Positions 1 to 11,300 of a stretch of 64,000 nucleotides of DNA are shown here, piece by piece; within the stretch, counting starts at the first letter, position 1, and each line of letters starts with the position of its first letter. This stretch comes from Eutreptiella sp. 'Long Island Sound 2002' (taxonomy: Eukaryota; Euglenozoa; Euglenophyceae; Eutreptiales; Eutreptiaceae): positions 32,552,819 to 32,616,818 of the forward strand of contig OZ038390.1 in assembly GCA_964036045.1 (NCBI GenBank), in the 5' to 3' direction. Both the position numbers and the translations under genes were made by a program. The notes under the pieces were generated by a model. It searched no databases and was not told where the DNA came from. It saw only the letters and a program-made list of their open reading frames with translations.

Positions 1-590
1 CGTTGGGCGATTCTGAGGCTTGGAAACCATAAAAAGTGGGGGGTTGCGGGTGGACTAGGTGCCCTCGGAATTCGGTTTTGAGCCACGTAGCCCAAGATAC
101 GGCCCGTTCTTGGTTTCGGGGTGCTGGTGCACATTGCGCAGATTTTGGGGCTTTTTGGCGCCTTTTTGGGCCGTTTCTCGGACATATCGTGGAGTCAGAG
201 CACCAAAGGTCCCTTGGTCACGAGAAAGTCAAGCCGCACGTGAGTGTAGGAGCCGTTTGCCTTCGTTTGGCTGTTTTGAACCCTTACTAGGGCTGTTTTG
301 GGCGAAAAATGGCTGCTTTTGGCCCAAAACTGCGCAGATTTGGGAGGGCACGTCCCGACTTGGCGCCCCCGCCCCGGGCCGCCACCGGTGAGTTTCTGGC
401 TAAAAACTTGGATTTGGCAAGGCCACCACCTAGGCTCTAGGATGGCTAAAGTAGAGTCAGGCCCGAGGCGTTGGGAAGGTGCAATGGCCAAAACGGCACG
501 GAGACGTGCTTGTTGCTTGTTGTTGTTGCTTGTTGTTGTTGCTTGTTGTTGTTGCTTGTTAGCTAAATTTAAGGGGAGAGGGGTGTAGTA

Positions 591-621
<31 letters not shown>

Positions 622-717
622 GATGTATGTATGTGTGTATGTATGCATATATATATATATATATATATATACATCTACATACATACATACATACATCTAC
701 ATATATATATACATATA

Positions 718-780
<63 letters not shown>

Positions 781-1360
781 CTACACCCCTCTCCCCTTAA
801 ATTTAGCTAACAAGCAACAAGCAACAACAAGCAACAACAAGCAACAAGCACGTCTCCGTGCCGTTTTGGCCATTGCACCTTCCCAACTCCTCGGGCCTGA
901 CTCTACTTTAGCCATCCTAGAGCCTAGGTGGTGGCCTTGCCAAATCCAAGTTTTGAGCCAGAAACTCACCGGTGGCGGCCCGGGGCGGGGGCGCCAAGTC
1001 GGGAGGTGCCCTCCCAAATCTGTGCAGTTTTGGGCCAAAAGCAGCCATTTTTCGCCCAAAACAGCCCTAGTAAGGGTTCAAAACAGCCAAACGAAGGCAA
1101 ACGGCTGCTACACTCCACGTGCGGCTTGACTTTCTCATGACCAAGGGACCTTTGGTGCCCTTCAACTCCACGATATGTCCGAGAAACGGCCCAAAAAGGC
1201 GCCAAAAAGCCCCCAAAATCTGCGCAATGTGCACCAGCACCCCGAAACCAAGAACGGGCCGTATCTTGGGCTACGTGGCTCAAATACGAATTCCGAGGGT
1301 ACCTAGTCCACCCGCAACCCCCCACTTTTTATGGTTTCCAAGCCTCAGAATGGCCCAACG
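1..1360. repeat. Large imperfect palindrome (arms about 590 bp)
   Basis: Bases 1-590 and the reverse complement of 779-1360 match closely with few mismatches or small indels; both arms share the same order of short motifs, ending in a GTT/GCTT-rich stretch next to the centre. The right arm pairs with base 1, so the left arm may continue beyond the window. The arms belong to the same family as the tandem array at 30.1-34.5 kb (shared AAAAAGTGGGGGGTTGCGGG core). ORFs read from the arms mirror each other on the two strands and are not genes. Confidence 0.9.
590..779. repeat. TA-rich microsatellite at palindrome centre
   Basis: Nearly pure TA with interspersed ATGT/ACAT tetramers forms the spacer between the two palindrome arms. 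Self-complementary sequence of this kind would favour cruciform extrusion and is a likely site of slippage or assembly error. Confidence 0.9.
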
Positions 1361-1467
1361 AGACACGTAGACCCCCGTACCAGTGGTCACTTGGTGCAGC
1401 CGGAGGGCCGGCGAGCCCACGCACAGTGGGGGCCAACGGTGGGTCCACCAGGGTCCCCAGGGCGAAA

Positions 1468-1880
1468 AAAATGATTTTTTCCAAAGTTGTTCCCAAACCA
1501 CTTGGGATGCTCAAACAAGTGTTTTTAGGCCGTTTTGAGCCCGTGGTGGCGCGTTTTGGGCCATGGAAAATCCAAAAATGCCTTGAAAATGGGCCGTTTC
1601 GGGACCAACAATGGGTCAAAAATGGGTCAACAACGCGTTTTAACAAAAATGATCCTGCACCATTTATGATGCTCAAACAAGTGGTTTTAGCCCATTTTGA
1701 GCCCGTGGCGACGGAGTTTGGCTCATGGAAAATCCCAAAATGCCTTGAAAATGGGCCATTTTGGGACCAAAAATGGGTCAAAAATGGGTCAAAAACGTGT
1801 TTTTCCAAAAGTGATCCCGGACCATTTGGGATGCTCAAACAAGTGTTTTTAGCCCGTTTTGAGCCCGTTTTGACCGAGTT
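1468..1880. repeat. 162-bp tandem repeat, about 2.5 units
   Basis: The motif GATGCTCAAACAAGTG recurs at 1506, 1668 and 1830, giving a 162-bp period, with conserved AATGGGTCAAAAATGGGTCA and TGCCTTGAAAATGGGCC blocks in each unit. The same blocks occur in reverse orientation inside every copy of the 30.1-34.5 kb array. Conceptual ORFs across it on both strands simply reflect the repeat. Confidence 0.85.
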
Positions 1881-1983
1881 TAGCCCCTTCCACCACATGT
1901 ATGCACCACTTTGTGCCCTTGCACGTACCTTAGAGCCCCGTGGTGGAGCCACCTAGAGTTGGGAGAGGGGTGTAGATTGGAGG

Positions 1984-2102
<119 letters not shown>

Positions 2103-2877
2103 TATGCATTCAGTAAGGATTTAAACAGGCGATTTCACCGAAGAAATTGTAAGAGCAGCTGAACGCTACTATCAGATGTCCACGACATGAGTGACCAGAA
2201 GGTGAAATGCGAACCGCTTGCGGTAATTAGAACAACAACATAAAATTCATACCTTTCTGTCAGTTGCGGTGGTTTTTTCAGTTACGCGTGTCGCCTGTTC
2301 GTCTGCTAGGGCGTGTCTGCATACCGCCACCGGTTCAGCGCCGGCGCAACAGGGGCAGATCCTTACGTCCTACGCGTAGTCCTGCGTGCTTAAGCCGTTA
2401 TTCGCCTGCATGCTTAATCGTACCCACTAACAAATCTCATCAATCAAGGAAACATTGGCTTGCATTATTTCAGTCCCACCAAGTTAGTCCCACACGCATA
2501 CGTGATTGGGAAAACCGTCCCTGCATTGATACTACTTGTAGTTGTGTAAACAGCGAAATGCCCACACGTGCGCCTTGTTAACGCTTTGGTGCACCTGGCG
2601 GCCAGTGGCACCGGTAAACAGCGCCCGCTAGCCGCTTACACACGCGCAGTAAAGCAAAGAAGACGACCACAAATACACACGGCGGAAAGCAGAAAAGAAA
2701 TTTTTTGCGCGACGCATGGAAAGTTCATGTGTTCCCAATACAGTCGGTGAGTCCTATAGCCTCTGGAGCACACACAACTACTGCCGCCAGTGCAACAATC
2801 AATAATGCTATGTTGGGGCCGCGCAATGTGGTGAGGGTATTGGGGTTCCTGTACGAGTACAAATCCTCCAGAAAGGC
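2103..2877. other. No gene recognised
   Basis: Unique-looking sequence with only short open frames on either strand and no recognisable domain, RNA gene or mobile-element end. Confidence 0.5.
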
Positions 2878-3108
2878 ATGAAGCCAGCACCTCTTCTTTG
2901 TTCAGGCATGCCTTTTAATTCTTCGTCCCTGTTGTCGCCAAAGAAGGCTGGTCAGCCTTCTTTGGATGGCACAGACGCTCGTGGGGGTTATAACTACGAG
3001 GCTTACAACTACTGTTCAAAATATGATAAGAAAGCCGGCTGTAATGGGGACGCGAAATGTGTTTGGGAATATTGGGGTGCATGTACCTACAGAAGGGAAG
3101 CTTGGTAA
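2878..3108 (+). CDS. Small cysteine-containing ORF, uncertain
   Basis: A 76-codon frame whose second half holds four regularly spaced cysteines (YCSKYDKK..GC..DAKCVW..GAC) in a Tyr/Trp-rich context, resembling short disulfide-type modules in secreted proteins. There is no convincing signal peptide in this frame, so if coding it may be one exon of a larger gene. The stop precedes a 175-bp tandem duplication by about 60 bases. I do not recognise a family, and chance coding is quite possible. Confidence 0.22.
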   Translation: MKPAPLLCSGMPFNSSSLLSPKKAGQPSLDGTDARGGYNYEAYNYCSKYDKKAGCNGDAKCVWEYWGACTYRREAW

Positions 3109-3165
3109 TAACGAAATGATGATAGTCCGTCATATCCCTGGCCCTTGTGCTTTGACCCAAGGAAC

Positions 3166-3515
3166 ATCCAGAGCCGCCTTCGATCGGGACCGAAGAGGTA
3201 AACCAGCTTGCCTGGCTATCAACGTATTGAAGTTCCAGGCGCGACGGTGCATGCAAGTCTACTGCACGTCTGTTTTCATGCTTGCTCTGGCAGACATGCA
3301 AATCAGACGTGCACTACACCACCTACAGCAATGAGCGTTGATCCAGAGCCGCCTTCGATCGGGACCGAAGAGGTAAACCAGCTTGCCTGGCTATCAAAGT
3401 ATTGAAGTTCCAGGCGCGACGGTGCATGCAAGTCTACTGCACGTCTGTTTTCATGCTTGCTCTGGCAGACATGCAAATCAGACGTGCACTACACCACCTA
3501 CAGCAATGAGCGTTG
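3166..3515. repeat. Two tandem copies of a 175-bp unit
   Basis: Bases 3166-3340 and 3341-3515 are identical except for one substitution (CAACG versus CAAAG in the middle of the unit). Such low divergence means a recent duplication or ongoing homogenisation. Confidence 0.95.
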
Positions 3516-3600
3516 GTGTTGTGTGAAACATCATTGCAGAAAAAAGGACGCGGCACTGCGACCTGGGTCTACCTTACTGTTACTGTGACTAGTAACAGCA

Positions 3601-3720
3601 GAGACACTGCTGCTCGTTTTCTGGAATGGTAAATCAATGCTTATATATCTTCTGTTTTTGGAGACACTGCTTCTCGTTTTCTGGAGTAGCAAATCAATGC
3701 TTAAATATCTTCTGTTGCTC
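3601..3720. repeat. Two tandem copies of a 60-bp unit
   Basis: The unit starting GAGACACTGCTGCTCGTTTT at 3601 is repeated at 3661 with several substitutions, so it is older than the 175-bp duplication just upstream. Confidence 0.9.
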
Positions 3721-6433
3721 GTACCTACTTTGACAAAGCAATTCTTGCATTTTTTCAGTGTGCATGTGAATTGTGCATGGTTTGTCTGGAGTGTCACTTT
3801 TCTGTCTTGTGAAACCCTTTTTGCCACATTCGAGCTCCTGTGCACTGTTGCCTGCTACATTGTCCATTGTACAGTGCTGAAAACGTGTCTTCAGATGAAG
3901 CATGGGCTGTGCTTTAACGATGAGAGCGGTCTACAAATTCACCAATGGGTGCGGTCTAGAAACTCACCGCATTAATGGCAAAACAAGAAGGGCAACGCAC
4001 TGCAGAAAATAAGGACTCTCATGGGTTCCAGAAAAATACTGAGCTAAACAAAAGTTTCATCTCAACCTGTGGTAACACCACACTTCGGAATGCATGCATA
4101 AAGATGGACCACATTTAAGAGAGGGGTTCCGCAGATTCCCGACAATGACTCCCAGACCCCCTACGAAGTCCCTTAAAATTACAAGACAAAAAATTAGCTA
4201 ATAAAATGGCAGGTTAAAAGAGAACATATACGTAGAAAGCATATGTTGCATGCTGGATTTTGATGAGCCAAGGGCTAATCGTGCTTAGTTTTTGTTCAAG
4301 TCCTTCATTTTTTTGCGATGATAAATGAAGCATCCATCCTGTGTACTTAGGTTTTGAGTGGCTTTGATACTGGTTTCACGCATGTTGACCCCAAAGGGTT
4401 TTTTACCCGCTCACTTGTTGCAGCTGCTGCATCTTGATCAGACCCGTCTTGAGTGTGTGTCCTACCTTGGGGGTGGGGGGTGGTTGGGTGGGTCGGCCGG
4501 AAATTGCCTCGAAGAGACGTTGTTACATCAAGTGCAGGCATGCGTGTCGTATACCCCCTGTTTTGGGGATCTCAGGGAGTCAAATTGTTCATGTTTTTTG
4601 GTGAATCCTAATCATTTTGTAATGGAAAACAAGTTTTGAAAAAATGTTCAATCCCCCCCCACACTGGGCACCTCCTTTTTTGGTCACCTGGGGGGGGGAG
4701 GAGGGACATCGATACTATGACACTTCAAAGTGAAATAACAGAATTCAATGCTTACAACAAATTCAAAGTTAAACAATAGAACCAGATGATTACAATTGCG
4801 CGCAGCATGGCATGATTTTGATTTGATGTTAGTTGCATGTGAAGTAGTCGCGTTGGCATGGCACCAACCATGCTAGTGCTGTGATGCACCAACAATGCCA
4901 GTGCCATGATACATGCTCGCAACTTGAGTTTACCGTCCAAACACCTTTTGACAACTTTAGAGGGTGTGTTGACCACTTCACGGTGCAGGAAGCTTTTGTT
5001 GCCTATGTTGTTTCCGTGATCTCCAATTCTTGCAAGTGCAATTCTATAATTCAGATGTCATTTATCTATTGACACGTTGCTACTTTTGTGTGCCTTGACA
5101 ATATTGGAAGATTGCACTTTGGAACTGCTATTGTAGGAGTTTGCCAACAACTACTACAAGAGGGGGGGGAGACGTTGGGAAAAACATTTAAAACTTACTT
5201 TCATATGGTTGCATGTTTGCCCTCTTCTCATGTGCTTTTGTGCTTGTTTTTCGAGAAATCAGTGCAAACCTTCCAAAGTACTTTGGCCGTCAAAGGGGAT
5301 GGTGGTGGAAGGATCTCGAAGACCTTTCGCATCTTCTTGGTCACAAGGGGGTCGAATATTTTGAAACAAGGGGCACAAGTTCGGACACTGAGGTTGAAGC
5401 ACGAAATCTACGGGCGATTTAAGCCCCCCACCTCTCTCAATCCCATTGTGGAAAAGTTGTTGAACAGTCGTTAAGGTGAACAACAAAAGCAAGGGAACAC
5501 TCAAAGGTGGGAGCCTCAAGGATGCATTTTATGCGGTCTTCGAGAGAAACAGGTTAGATGGAGTTGAAATTCTTGGACTCTGTCCCTTGAAATGCTGAGT
5601 ATTGGGACGGCATGTAGATAAGTCGCGACACTCCCCCTCGCATTGCTTTTCATGTGAATTTTTCCACTGAGGGTGGTACCATTGTCACTAACAGTGTTAT
5701 TGTGAACTTGTGCCTCGTTTGAGCCGGTTCAAGCTCTTTGATGATTGTGTTGTTGAGACCATCAATTTAGCCACGAAATTGGCTGCATCATTCTGAGAAG
5801 TTTGGTGTTCTCCGACTGTTTAGCGAAGATTTTCATACATGCGCATCGGAATTGGAGCATGAGCTCCGGCATGTGCATGCCACTCATCAAGTAGGTGTTG
5901 GTGCATTTGTGTGCCAAGGAGTTTCGGCTCTAGGGCACCAGAACAAGGGAGCTTGCCCTTCCACATGTTGGTGTCCTAAGACGCAATCCTTCTCATGAAG
6001 ACGTTGTTGGTATTCCATTAGATGAACCAATAGATTTGGAGGACACTTGAGGTTTGGCTCTTGAGTACCGTTGTTGTATATTCCACGAAGAGCAGAAATG
6101 TTTAGTCTTAGAAGTGATCAAACACGGTGATACGTTGCTTCGTAGGACATTGCCTTACTCTTTCACCGGTGTTTCTGTATGGGTTTACCCCATGTTCATT
6201 ACCATGCTTGCCTGCAACTTGTTGCCCACTAACGAGACCATCACTCATTAACGTGTAATATTGAGCACTACCTCGGTTTGCAATCTCTCTGATGCATATT
6301 CGAAGCCTCACCGTAACTTGCTTATGCCTAGCAAGATTCCTCTCAAGAACCACTGTGTGGTGTCTATTGCAACTTGCGATTACTCTAAAGGCGCAGTCGA
6401 GTCACTTAGCACCACCGGAGTTCCCATTTCTGT
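3721..6433. other. No supported gene; part of a dispersed repeat near 4.5 kb
   Basis: The longest frame (5088-5474, +, 128 codons) has no recognisable motif. Bases about 4510-4680 (TACATCAAGTGCAGGCATGC, then a CCCCC/GGGG-rich stretch and a line of AATCATTTTGT type) resemble two diverged copies at 41.19-41.96 kb. Nothing else is identified. Confidence 0.45.
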
Positions 6434-7483
6434 TTGCCGGTGTTGCCTTGTGCTTCTCCTTTGCCTTCACTACATCCCAAGTTGGGTTCCCTACGCGGAC
6501 CAATCTTTCCATTCGTCATGTGCAAAAGGGGGTTGCTTGCCAAGGAAATGGCAGTCATGATGGTACTTCATTGGCTAACAGTCTTTGGCATCCCCCGTAC
6601 CATTGGCAGCGACCGTGGACCCAAGTTCACTGGTGGCTGGTTCAAGGCTATTCGCTCCCTGATGGGAATATGCCATGCCAAGAGTGTCGCCTATCTGAGC
6701 CGGTCGAATGGCCAAGCTGAAGTGGCTGGGAGGCAGCTGTTTGAGAAGTTGCGGAAGATCCATCTCGGCAACAAGCGCCGAAGTTGGTTCGAGGAGATGT
6801 GGCCAGCACTCCACGCCCATCATGCACCCCTACCCCTCACCAGATCCTATTCGGTCGGGATCCACTTGGGCGTAGACTCCCATTGTCTGACGAGGGCACG
6901 GCCATGGACACCAAGGAGTTTTTCGAGTGACAAGAGAGTACGGCGCGTGACCTCCGCGAGCAGCTCCAGAGGAAGCGGGTTGTGCATCAAAAGTCCGCCC
7001 CGAAATCAGAACCGCACAAGTTCAGGCTGGGGGATCCCGTATGGGTGCTGAGGCCTCGGCCCCTGGGCACCCACCGCACCAAGACCTGGTTCAACCCCGG
7101 AGAGGTGGTCCGCAGGATTGCTGAGGGCACCTACCGTATCAAGGTTGGCCCTGGTCAGTTCCGTGAGCGTCATGAGACCAGACCTGCGGGGCAAGCATGT
7201 GGCTCTGGACTAAACAGCCCATGAGGCTGATTCGGACGATGACTATGCCGAGCAGATTGACTATACCGTTGAGAAGATCCTAGGCCACCGTCGGAAAGCC
7301 AAAGTGGCTGGAGGCGTGGAGTTCTGGGTGAGATGATGCGGCTACGACCCCTCTCATGATACCTGGGAGCCCGCCTCATTGTTCCCGCCACGGATCAACA
7401 CTTCCTTAATGGAGTTCGTCCGCAAGCACAACATTCGTATCGGAGTGTCTGACTTGGAGGCACTCACACGGGCAATTAGCTGA
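6434..7483 (+). pseudogene. Ty3/Gypsy chromovirus integrase with chromodomain, decayed
   Basis: The first frame carries the end of a retroviral-type integrase core: GIPRTIGSDRGPKFTGGW holds the second catalytic Asp, and NGQAEVAGRQLFEKLRK is the usual NGQ-E block with the third acidic residue. After frame changes near 6.9 kb comes the linker FRLGDPVWVLRPRP, and at 7259-7430 a chromodomain (YTVEKILGHRRK, VEFWVR, CGYDPSHDTWEP). The chromodomain has a TGA where family members have Trp (VRW-GY). Chromovirus chromodomains target integration to modified histones. At least one stop and two frameshifts, and no protease or RT upstream on this strand, mark it as a dead fragment. Confidence 0.85.
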
Positions 7484-8689
7484 TCCGGCGATTGATCGCC
7501 GCCTGCAGCTCTCACTCACAGACTTTTCCTGGCGGAACGCAAGTGATTTTGATTTATTTGCTGTTTGAATTGACCACTTCTATGTGTAGGTGGAGACCAG
7601 AAGCTTGACTCCAGCTCTAGACTCACTAAAGTTGTGTGAGTGCGAAGAAGCCAAGCTTCTCCTTCTTTGACCGTTGAGGTGAGAGTTGAAGGAGCGCTTT
7701 GGCATCGCTCATGGGCACGGAGAGGCGGAATGCCTCTGCCGGGATGCCATCGCCCAAAGGTCGCACGCAGAGGGCAAGCTCACCAAAACTGTGTGGGTCT
7801 GAGTGCCCTCGTCACCACGTTTGTGTAAGTTATTGCTGCCTGGTGTCCCAACTATGGTCCTGTTGAGGTCACAGTTGGGGTGCCATTTTGGGATGACCCG
7901 AGGCATGGAGAGGCGTTGTGCCTGTGCCGGGATGCCGCAGCGAAGAGGTCGCATGTAGAGAGTCAGATTCATGCATAGATCCCCCATTTTATGATCATCA
8001 TTCTACATTCTCTGACATTCTGTCGTGATTTGCATTCCTGAGTTACAAAAACGCATCATATATGATTTCTGGGTGATTGGATGATATTAAGATGTGAGCA
8101 TGCATGACGATGCTTTCTGATCATCATCATCATAATCATGATCCGCCAGATCTGCTCCGAATTTTCTGACGCCATACCAATCGTTGGAAGACCTTCCTAT
8201 TTGCCTTATATATCATCTATATATGATTGGTTGCCTTATTTTAGCCATTTTAGATAGTTTAGAGTGGTATTTGATTTTGCATCATGATCCCCATCATTGG
8301 AGATCCTACTCAGCTTGAGCTAAGCTTGTTGATAAGCCAATTTTCATGCAAGGCGGATTTAAAGCATACAAGGAAGCCCGATGTGTTATGAGATGGTTGT
8401 GTTTGACTACATTTGCTTTTCATGCTATTTAGCCTTCTTGGGACTTAATGTCATTCCAATGACATCATCACAAACCTTATTTCATTGGACTTTGTGCTTA
8501 TTGGTGTGTACCATGGGGTTCCTAGGGCAAAAATCTAACTGCTAGCAGAGGGAACCTAGGTTAAGTGATCTTTGTGTTGGCCGGAGTGTTGGTGGTAAGG
8601 CGCTTGTAAGTTTGTTTGGTTGATTCATTGTTTGATTGGTTTTGGTATGAAAAACTGACCAAAAAGGCACAAAATCACAAAAACTGCAA
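7484..8689. other. Noncoding, possible retrotransposon tail, with a diverged tandem duplication
   Basis: No gene is seen. Segments beginning GTTGAGGTGAGAGTTG (7673) and GTTGAGGTCACAGTTG (7862) are diverged copies about 190 bp apart, each ending in a GGTCGCA(C/T)G(C/T)AGAGAG-type block. This could be untranslated or LTR-derived sequence of the adjacent Gypsy fragment, but I found no matching second LTR. Confidence 0.4.
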
Positions 8690-9268
8690 CTTGAAGACAC
8701 GGCCTTGAGGCGTGATGAACGCATGTAGCTCCTGGGCGGCCTCTGTGAGGTCCACCTGCCAGAAGCCACTTCTCTTGTCCATCTTGGTCTTGTACCGACA
8801 TGACGCGATCTTCTCGAGGGTACTCTCTATGTTGGGTATAGACCAGGAGTGGTTGACGGTCTTCTTGTTGATCTCTCCATAGTCAACAACTACTCGAAGA
8901 TCCGAACTCCCCGGCTTGGCCACTAGGAAACAAGGGCTACAGTGTTGGGGGTAGTCCCCATCTTTGTACGCGGTTACGAGTCCAGCTTCGATACACTCAC
9001 GTATCTGGCGGTTCATGTCGTCCACCTGAGTTTGAGGTGCTGGATAGGGCCTCTTGCGTACTTTTGACCCAGGAATTCCTCCTTCAGGCGTAGGTCCATG
9101 TTCACTAGCTTGTGGCAGCTAGCGGGCGGGGGTAACCTGCCGAAGACTTCGATATGCGTCTTGATCGGGCGCTGCACTCTTGGGTCTAGCGTCTTGATCT
9201 TGTCCTCGACATCCTCAGTAGCCTCCAAGTTACTCTTTCCCTCATGAAGGGTCTCCGGGAGATGGTCG
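8690..9268 (-). pseudogene. Ty3/Gypsy reverse transcriptase fragment
   Basis: Reading leftwards, one frame gives a pre-RT linker (RLPPPASCHKLVNMDLRLKE), then after a frameshift near 9020 the first RT blocks: CSPCFLVAKPGSSDLRVVVD (fingers), YGEINKKTVNHSWSIPNIES, and KMDKRSGFWQVDLTE containing the first catalytic Asp (motif A). It ends just after QGRVFK, immediately before the expected MPFGL block; the YxDD motif and RNase H are absent. It lies opposite in strand to the integrase fragment at 6.4 kb, so the two are not one intact element. Its right edge abuts the 555-codon ORF. Confidence 0.9.
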
Positions 9269-10936
9269 TCAACCGGTACCTCCTTCCAAGGGGGTATCTG
9301 CCAGTGGTAGAACGGGGCCTGCCGGGAGTGTCTGCGGGGGGTCGGCGAACAGGGCCTGGGCAGCCTCCCCCTCCCACAACCCCACCCTCGCAACCGCCCC
9401 CTTCCCCACCCACAACACCTGGTCCACGCTGGGGAGGTCCCAGCTGGACAAATCCCCAGCAACGTCCAGGGCCTCCTTGGGGGGGATGGCGTCCAAGTGT
9501 GTGGTGTTGGCCTGGTGGTGTTTGTGTCGGGGGTCGGGGGTCCACAAGTTAAAAAGAGCCCCCTGCAGCCCATCCTTGGAGTCAGGGTGGGCAGGCAATC
9601 CATGATGGCGGCTGGTGGCCACCATCAGCAGCATGTCCCCCCGATGCAGCTGAACGGTGTCCCAGCGCGCCTCCGCCGCCTCCCCCAGGGCCGTCCCCGC
9701 CTGCACCGCCACCTGGTAGTCCTCTGACAAGCAGAGGAAGCTACTCAGGTGGCAGTCCCCCACCGCCTTGTCGCTGGGGGGGAGGACTTCGGGGTGGGTG
9801 GTCACGTCGGTGTGGGGGAGCTGCGGCCCACTCCCCACACTGGCCACAATGACGCTGCCCGGCGTCATTGGGTGGAGGTCCTCAACCCCAGGGACACTTT
9901 CGGTGAGGTGGGGGTGGAACTTCTTGAAGAGAGGCCCCCCCACCCCCGACCCCAAGGCGCTCTTGCTTTGCCACCGGCGGGGGAGCTCGGGATCCTTGGC
10001 CTGCTCCTCACTCCGCGCGGCGTTGAAAAGGAGCTCAAAATTTTTTGCGACGACTTTTTCGTCGCCGCTGCCCCACGCCTTCATCACCTTGTTCCACCCC
10101 ACCTCACAATCCCGTTCCTCCACAAGCCCCCGAAGCACAATGTAGCCGTTCCCATCAACAAAGTTGAGGGGCGGCTGAGAGGGGCCAACCCTGTCGGGGG
10201 CGGGGTCAGGGCTGCCCGTCACCCCATGAGGGGGGTCGGGAAGGGATTCGGTGCGGAGGGGGGGTTCACTCGAAATGAAGGGGGGGGCGCATGAGGCACC
10301 ACGGTACCATTGCAAAGAAGTTGTGCTGTAGAAGGTGGGGTGGGTGACGTCGGGGACGTGCATCTGGGGGGGGATGGTGGGATGGAACGGGGCGACGCCC
10401 AAATCATCCCACCACCGGGGGTTGGCAAGATGCCAAGAAAAGGGGAAAAAAGAGTGGCCTGCTGGTGCACCTGCAGCAAGATCCTGCAGGCACACCATAT
10501 CGCAGTGGGGGGGGGTGTGGACGAGGTTAGTGGTGGGGTACACCTGGACGTGGGCGTCCTTAGGCTTCCCCACAGGGTTATTCCTCATCGAGTTGAGGAG
10601 CTGGTCAACACTGGAGGGGAGAGGGGTCAGATGGAGAAATTTGAGGGTGGGGAGTTGGTGGCGCAGTTCCCTCCACAGGGTTGTGGCCCATCCCCTCCCC
10701 CCGAGGTAGCTGTTGCGGGTGGGGCTGCGCATGTCGATGTGGATGACATCGGGGGAGGGGTCGAGGGAGGCTGCCCAGCCCACGATGGCATCCACCCCCA
10801 GTGCCTCCGACTCGTACGTTGCCTCCTCCAATTGATGGTGGGCAACGGGGAGGGCTTGGTAGTGGGCGAGGGTGTCGGCTGCGGGGTCGGGGCGCGAGGC
10901 CAGGCTGGCGAGCTGCGACATAGTCCGCTGCGACAT
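9269..10936 (-). CDS. 555-codon ORF with possible 2-oxoglutarate dioxygenase-like core
   Basis: Starts at an ATG giving MSQRTMSQLASLASR; an intron-acceptor-like TTTCCCACAG lies just upstream. The N-terminal half has no family I recognise. About 180 residues before the end, a QLPHTDVTTHP stretch supplies an H-x-D pair; about 67 residues later comes HRGDMLLMVATSRHHG followed by GALFNLW. This spacing resembles Fe(II)/2-oxoglutarate dioxygenases (HxD...H), but the usual Arg about ten residues after the distal His is not evident, so activity is uncertain. The C-terminus runs into Gypsy RT sequence in another frame, so the true end may have been replaced. It could be a host gene or element cargo. 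GC-rich, with long open antisense frames that are shadows. Confidence 0.5.
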   Translation of the reverse strand: MSQRTMSQLASLASRPDPAADTLAHYQALPVAHHQLEEATYESEALGVDAIVGWAASLDPSPDVIHIDMRSPTRNSYLGGRGWATTLWRELRHQLPTLKFLHLTPLPSSVDQLLNSMRNNPVGKPKDAHVQVYPTTNLVHTPPHCDMVCLQDLAAGAPAGHSFFPFSWHLANPRWWDDLGVAPFHPTIPPQMHVPDVTHPTFYSTTSLQWYRGASCAPPFISSEPPLRTESLPDPPHGVTGSPDPAPDRVGPSQPPLNFVDGNGYIVLRGLVEERDCEVGWNKVMKAWGSGDEKVVAKNFELLFNAARSEEQAKDPELPRRWQSKSALGSGVGGPLFKKFHPHLTESVPGVEDLHPMTPGSVIVASVGSGPQLPHTDVTTHPEVLPPSDKAVGDCHLSSFLCLSEDYQVAVQAGTALGEAAEARWDTVQLHRGDMLLMVATSRHHGLPAHPDSKDGLQGALFNLWTPDPRHKHHQANTTHLDAIPPKEALDVAGDLSSWDLPSVDQVLWVGKGAVARVGLWEGEAAQALFADPPQTLPAGPVLPLADTPLEGGTG

Positions 10937-10984
10937 TGTCAAAGAGTTTGAGAGCTGTGGGAAAGCGAAACAGTGGAAATGAGG

Positions 10985-11300
10985 GTAAATTCGTACGAAA
11001 TTCGTACGAAATTGGTACGAAATTCGTACAAATTTCGTACGAATTTCGTACGAATTTCACATACTGTGAATCTGTGAATCTAGCGTGAATTTCTGCGTGA
11101 ATTTAGGTGCGTGAATCTCACATTCACGTGAATCTCACCAAATCTGTTAAACCATGCAGGGACTTTAAACCTCTAAATTGCACCTATTTGTTGCATCTTA
11201 CTTTGGGCGAAGGTAGCACGACAAAAGCACACGATAGCACCAAGTTACGAGCAAAACACAGCAAAATTGGGTGAAATTCACGGTACCGTGAATCTCGGAT
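10985..11300. repeat. Short palindromic repeats (TTCGTACGAA and TGAAT types)
   Basis: Bases 10985-11057 are a run of TTCGTACGAA-type palindromes; 11057-11300 carries many GTGAATCT/ATTCACG motifs in both orientations, including ATTCACGGTACCGTGAAT near the end. It lies between the dioxygenase-like ORF and the stop codon of the gag-like ORF. The motif style echoes the GAATTCG clusters of the MITE at 12.8 kb, but I could not define terminal repeats or a target-site duplication. Confidence 0.7.

Noticed and set aside
195-1129. YIYIYI-type ORFs over TA repeats
   Set aside because: They are translations of a microsatellite and of the palindrome arms; mirrored frames appear on both strands.
9186-10951. 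Long plus-strand and alternative-frame ORFs opposite the dioxygenase-like ORF
   Set aside because: GC-rich shadow frames that are Pro/Gly/Arg-rich without motifs; only the chosen minus frame has structured composition.
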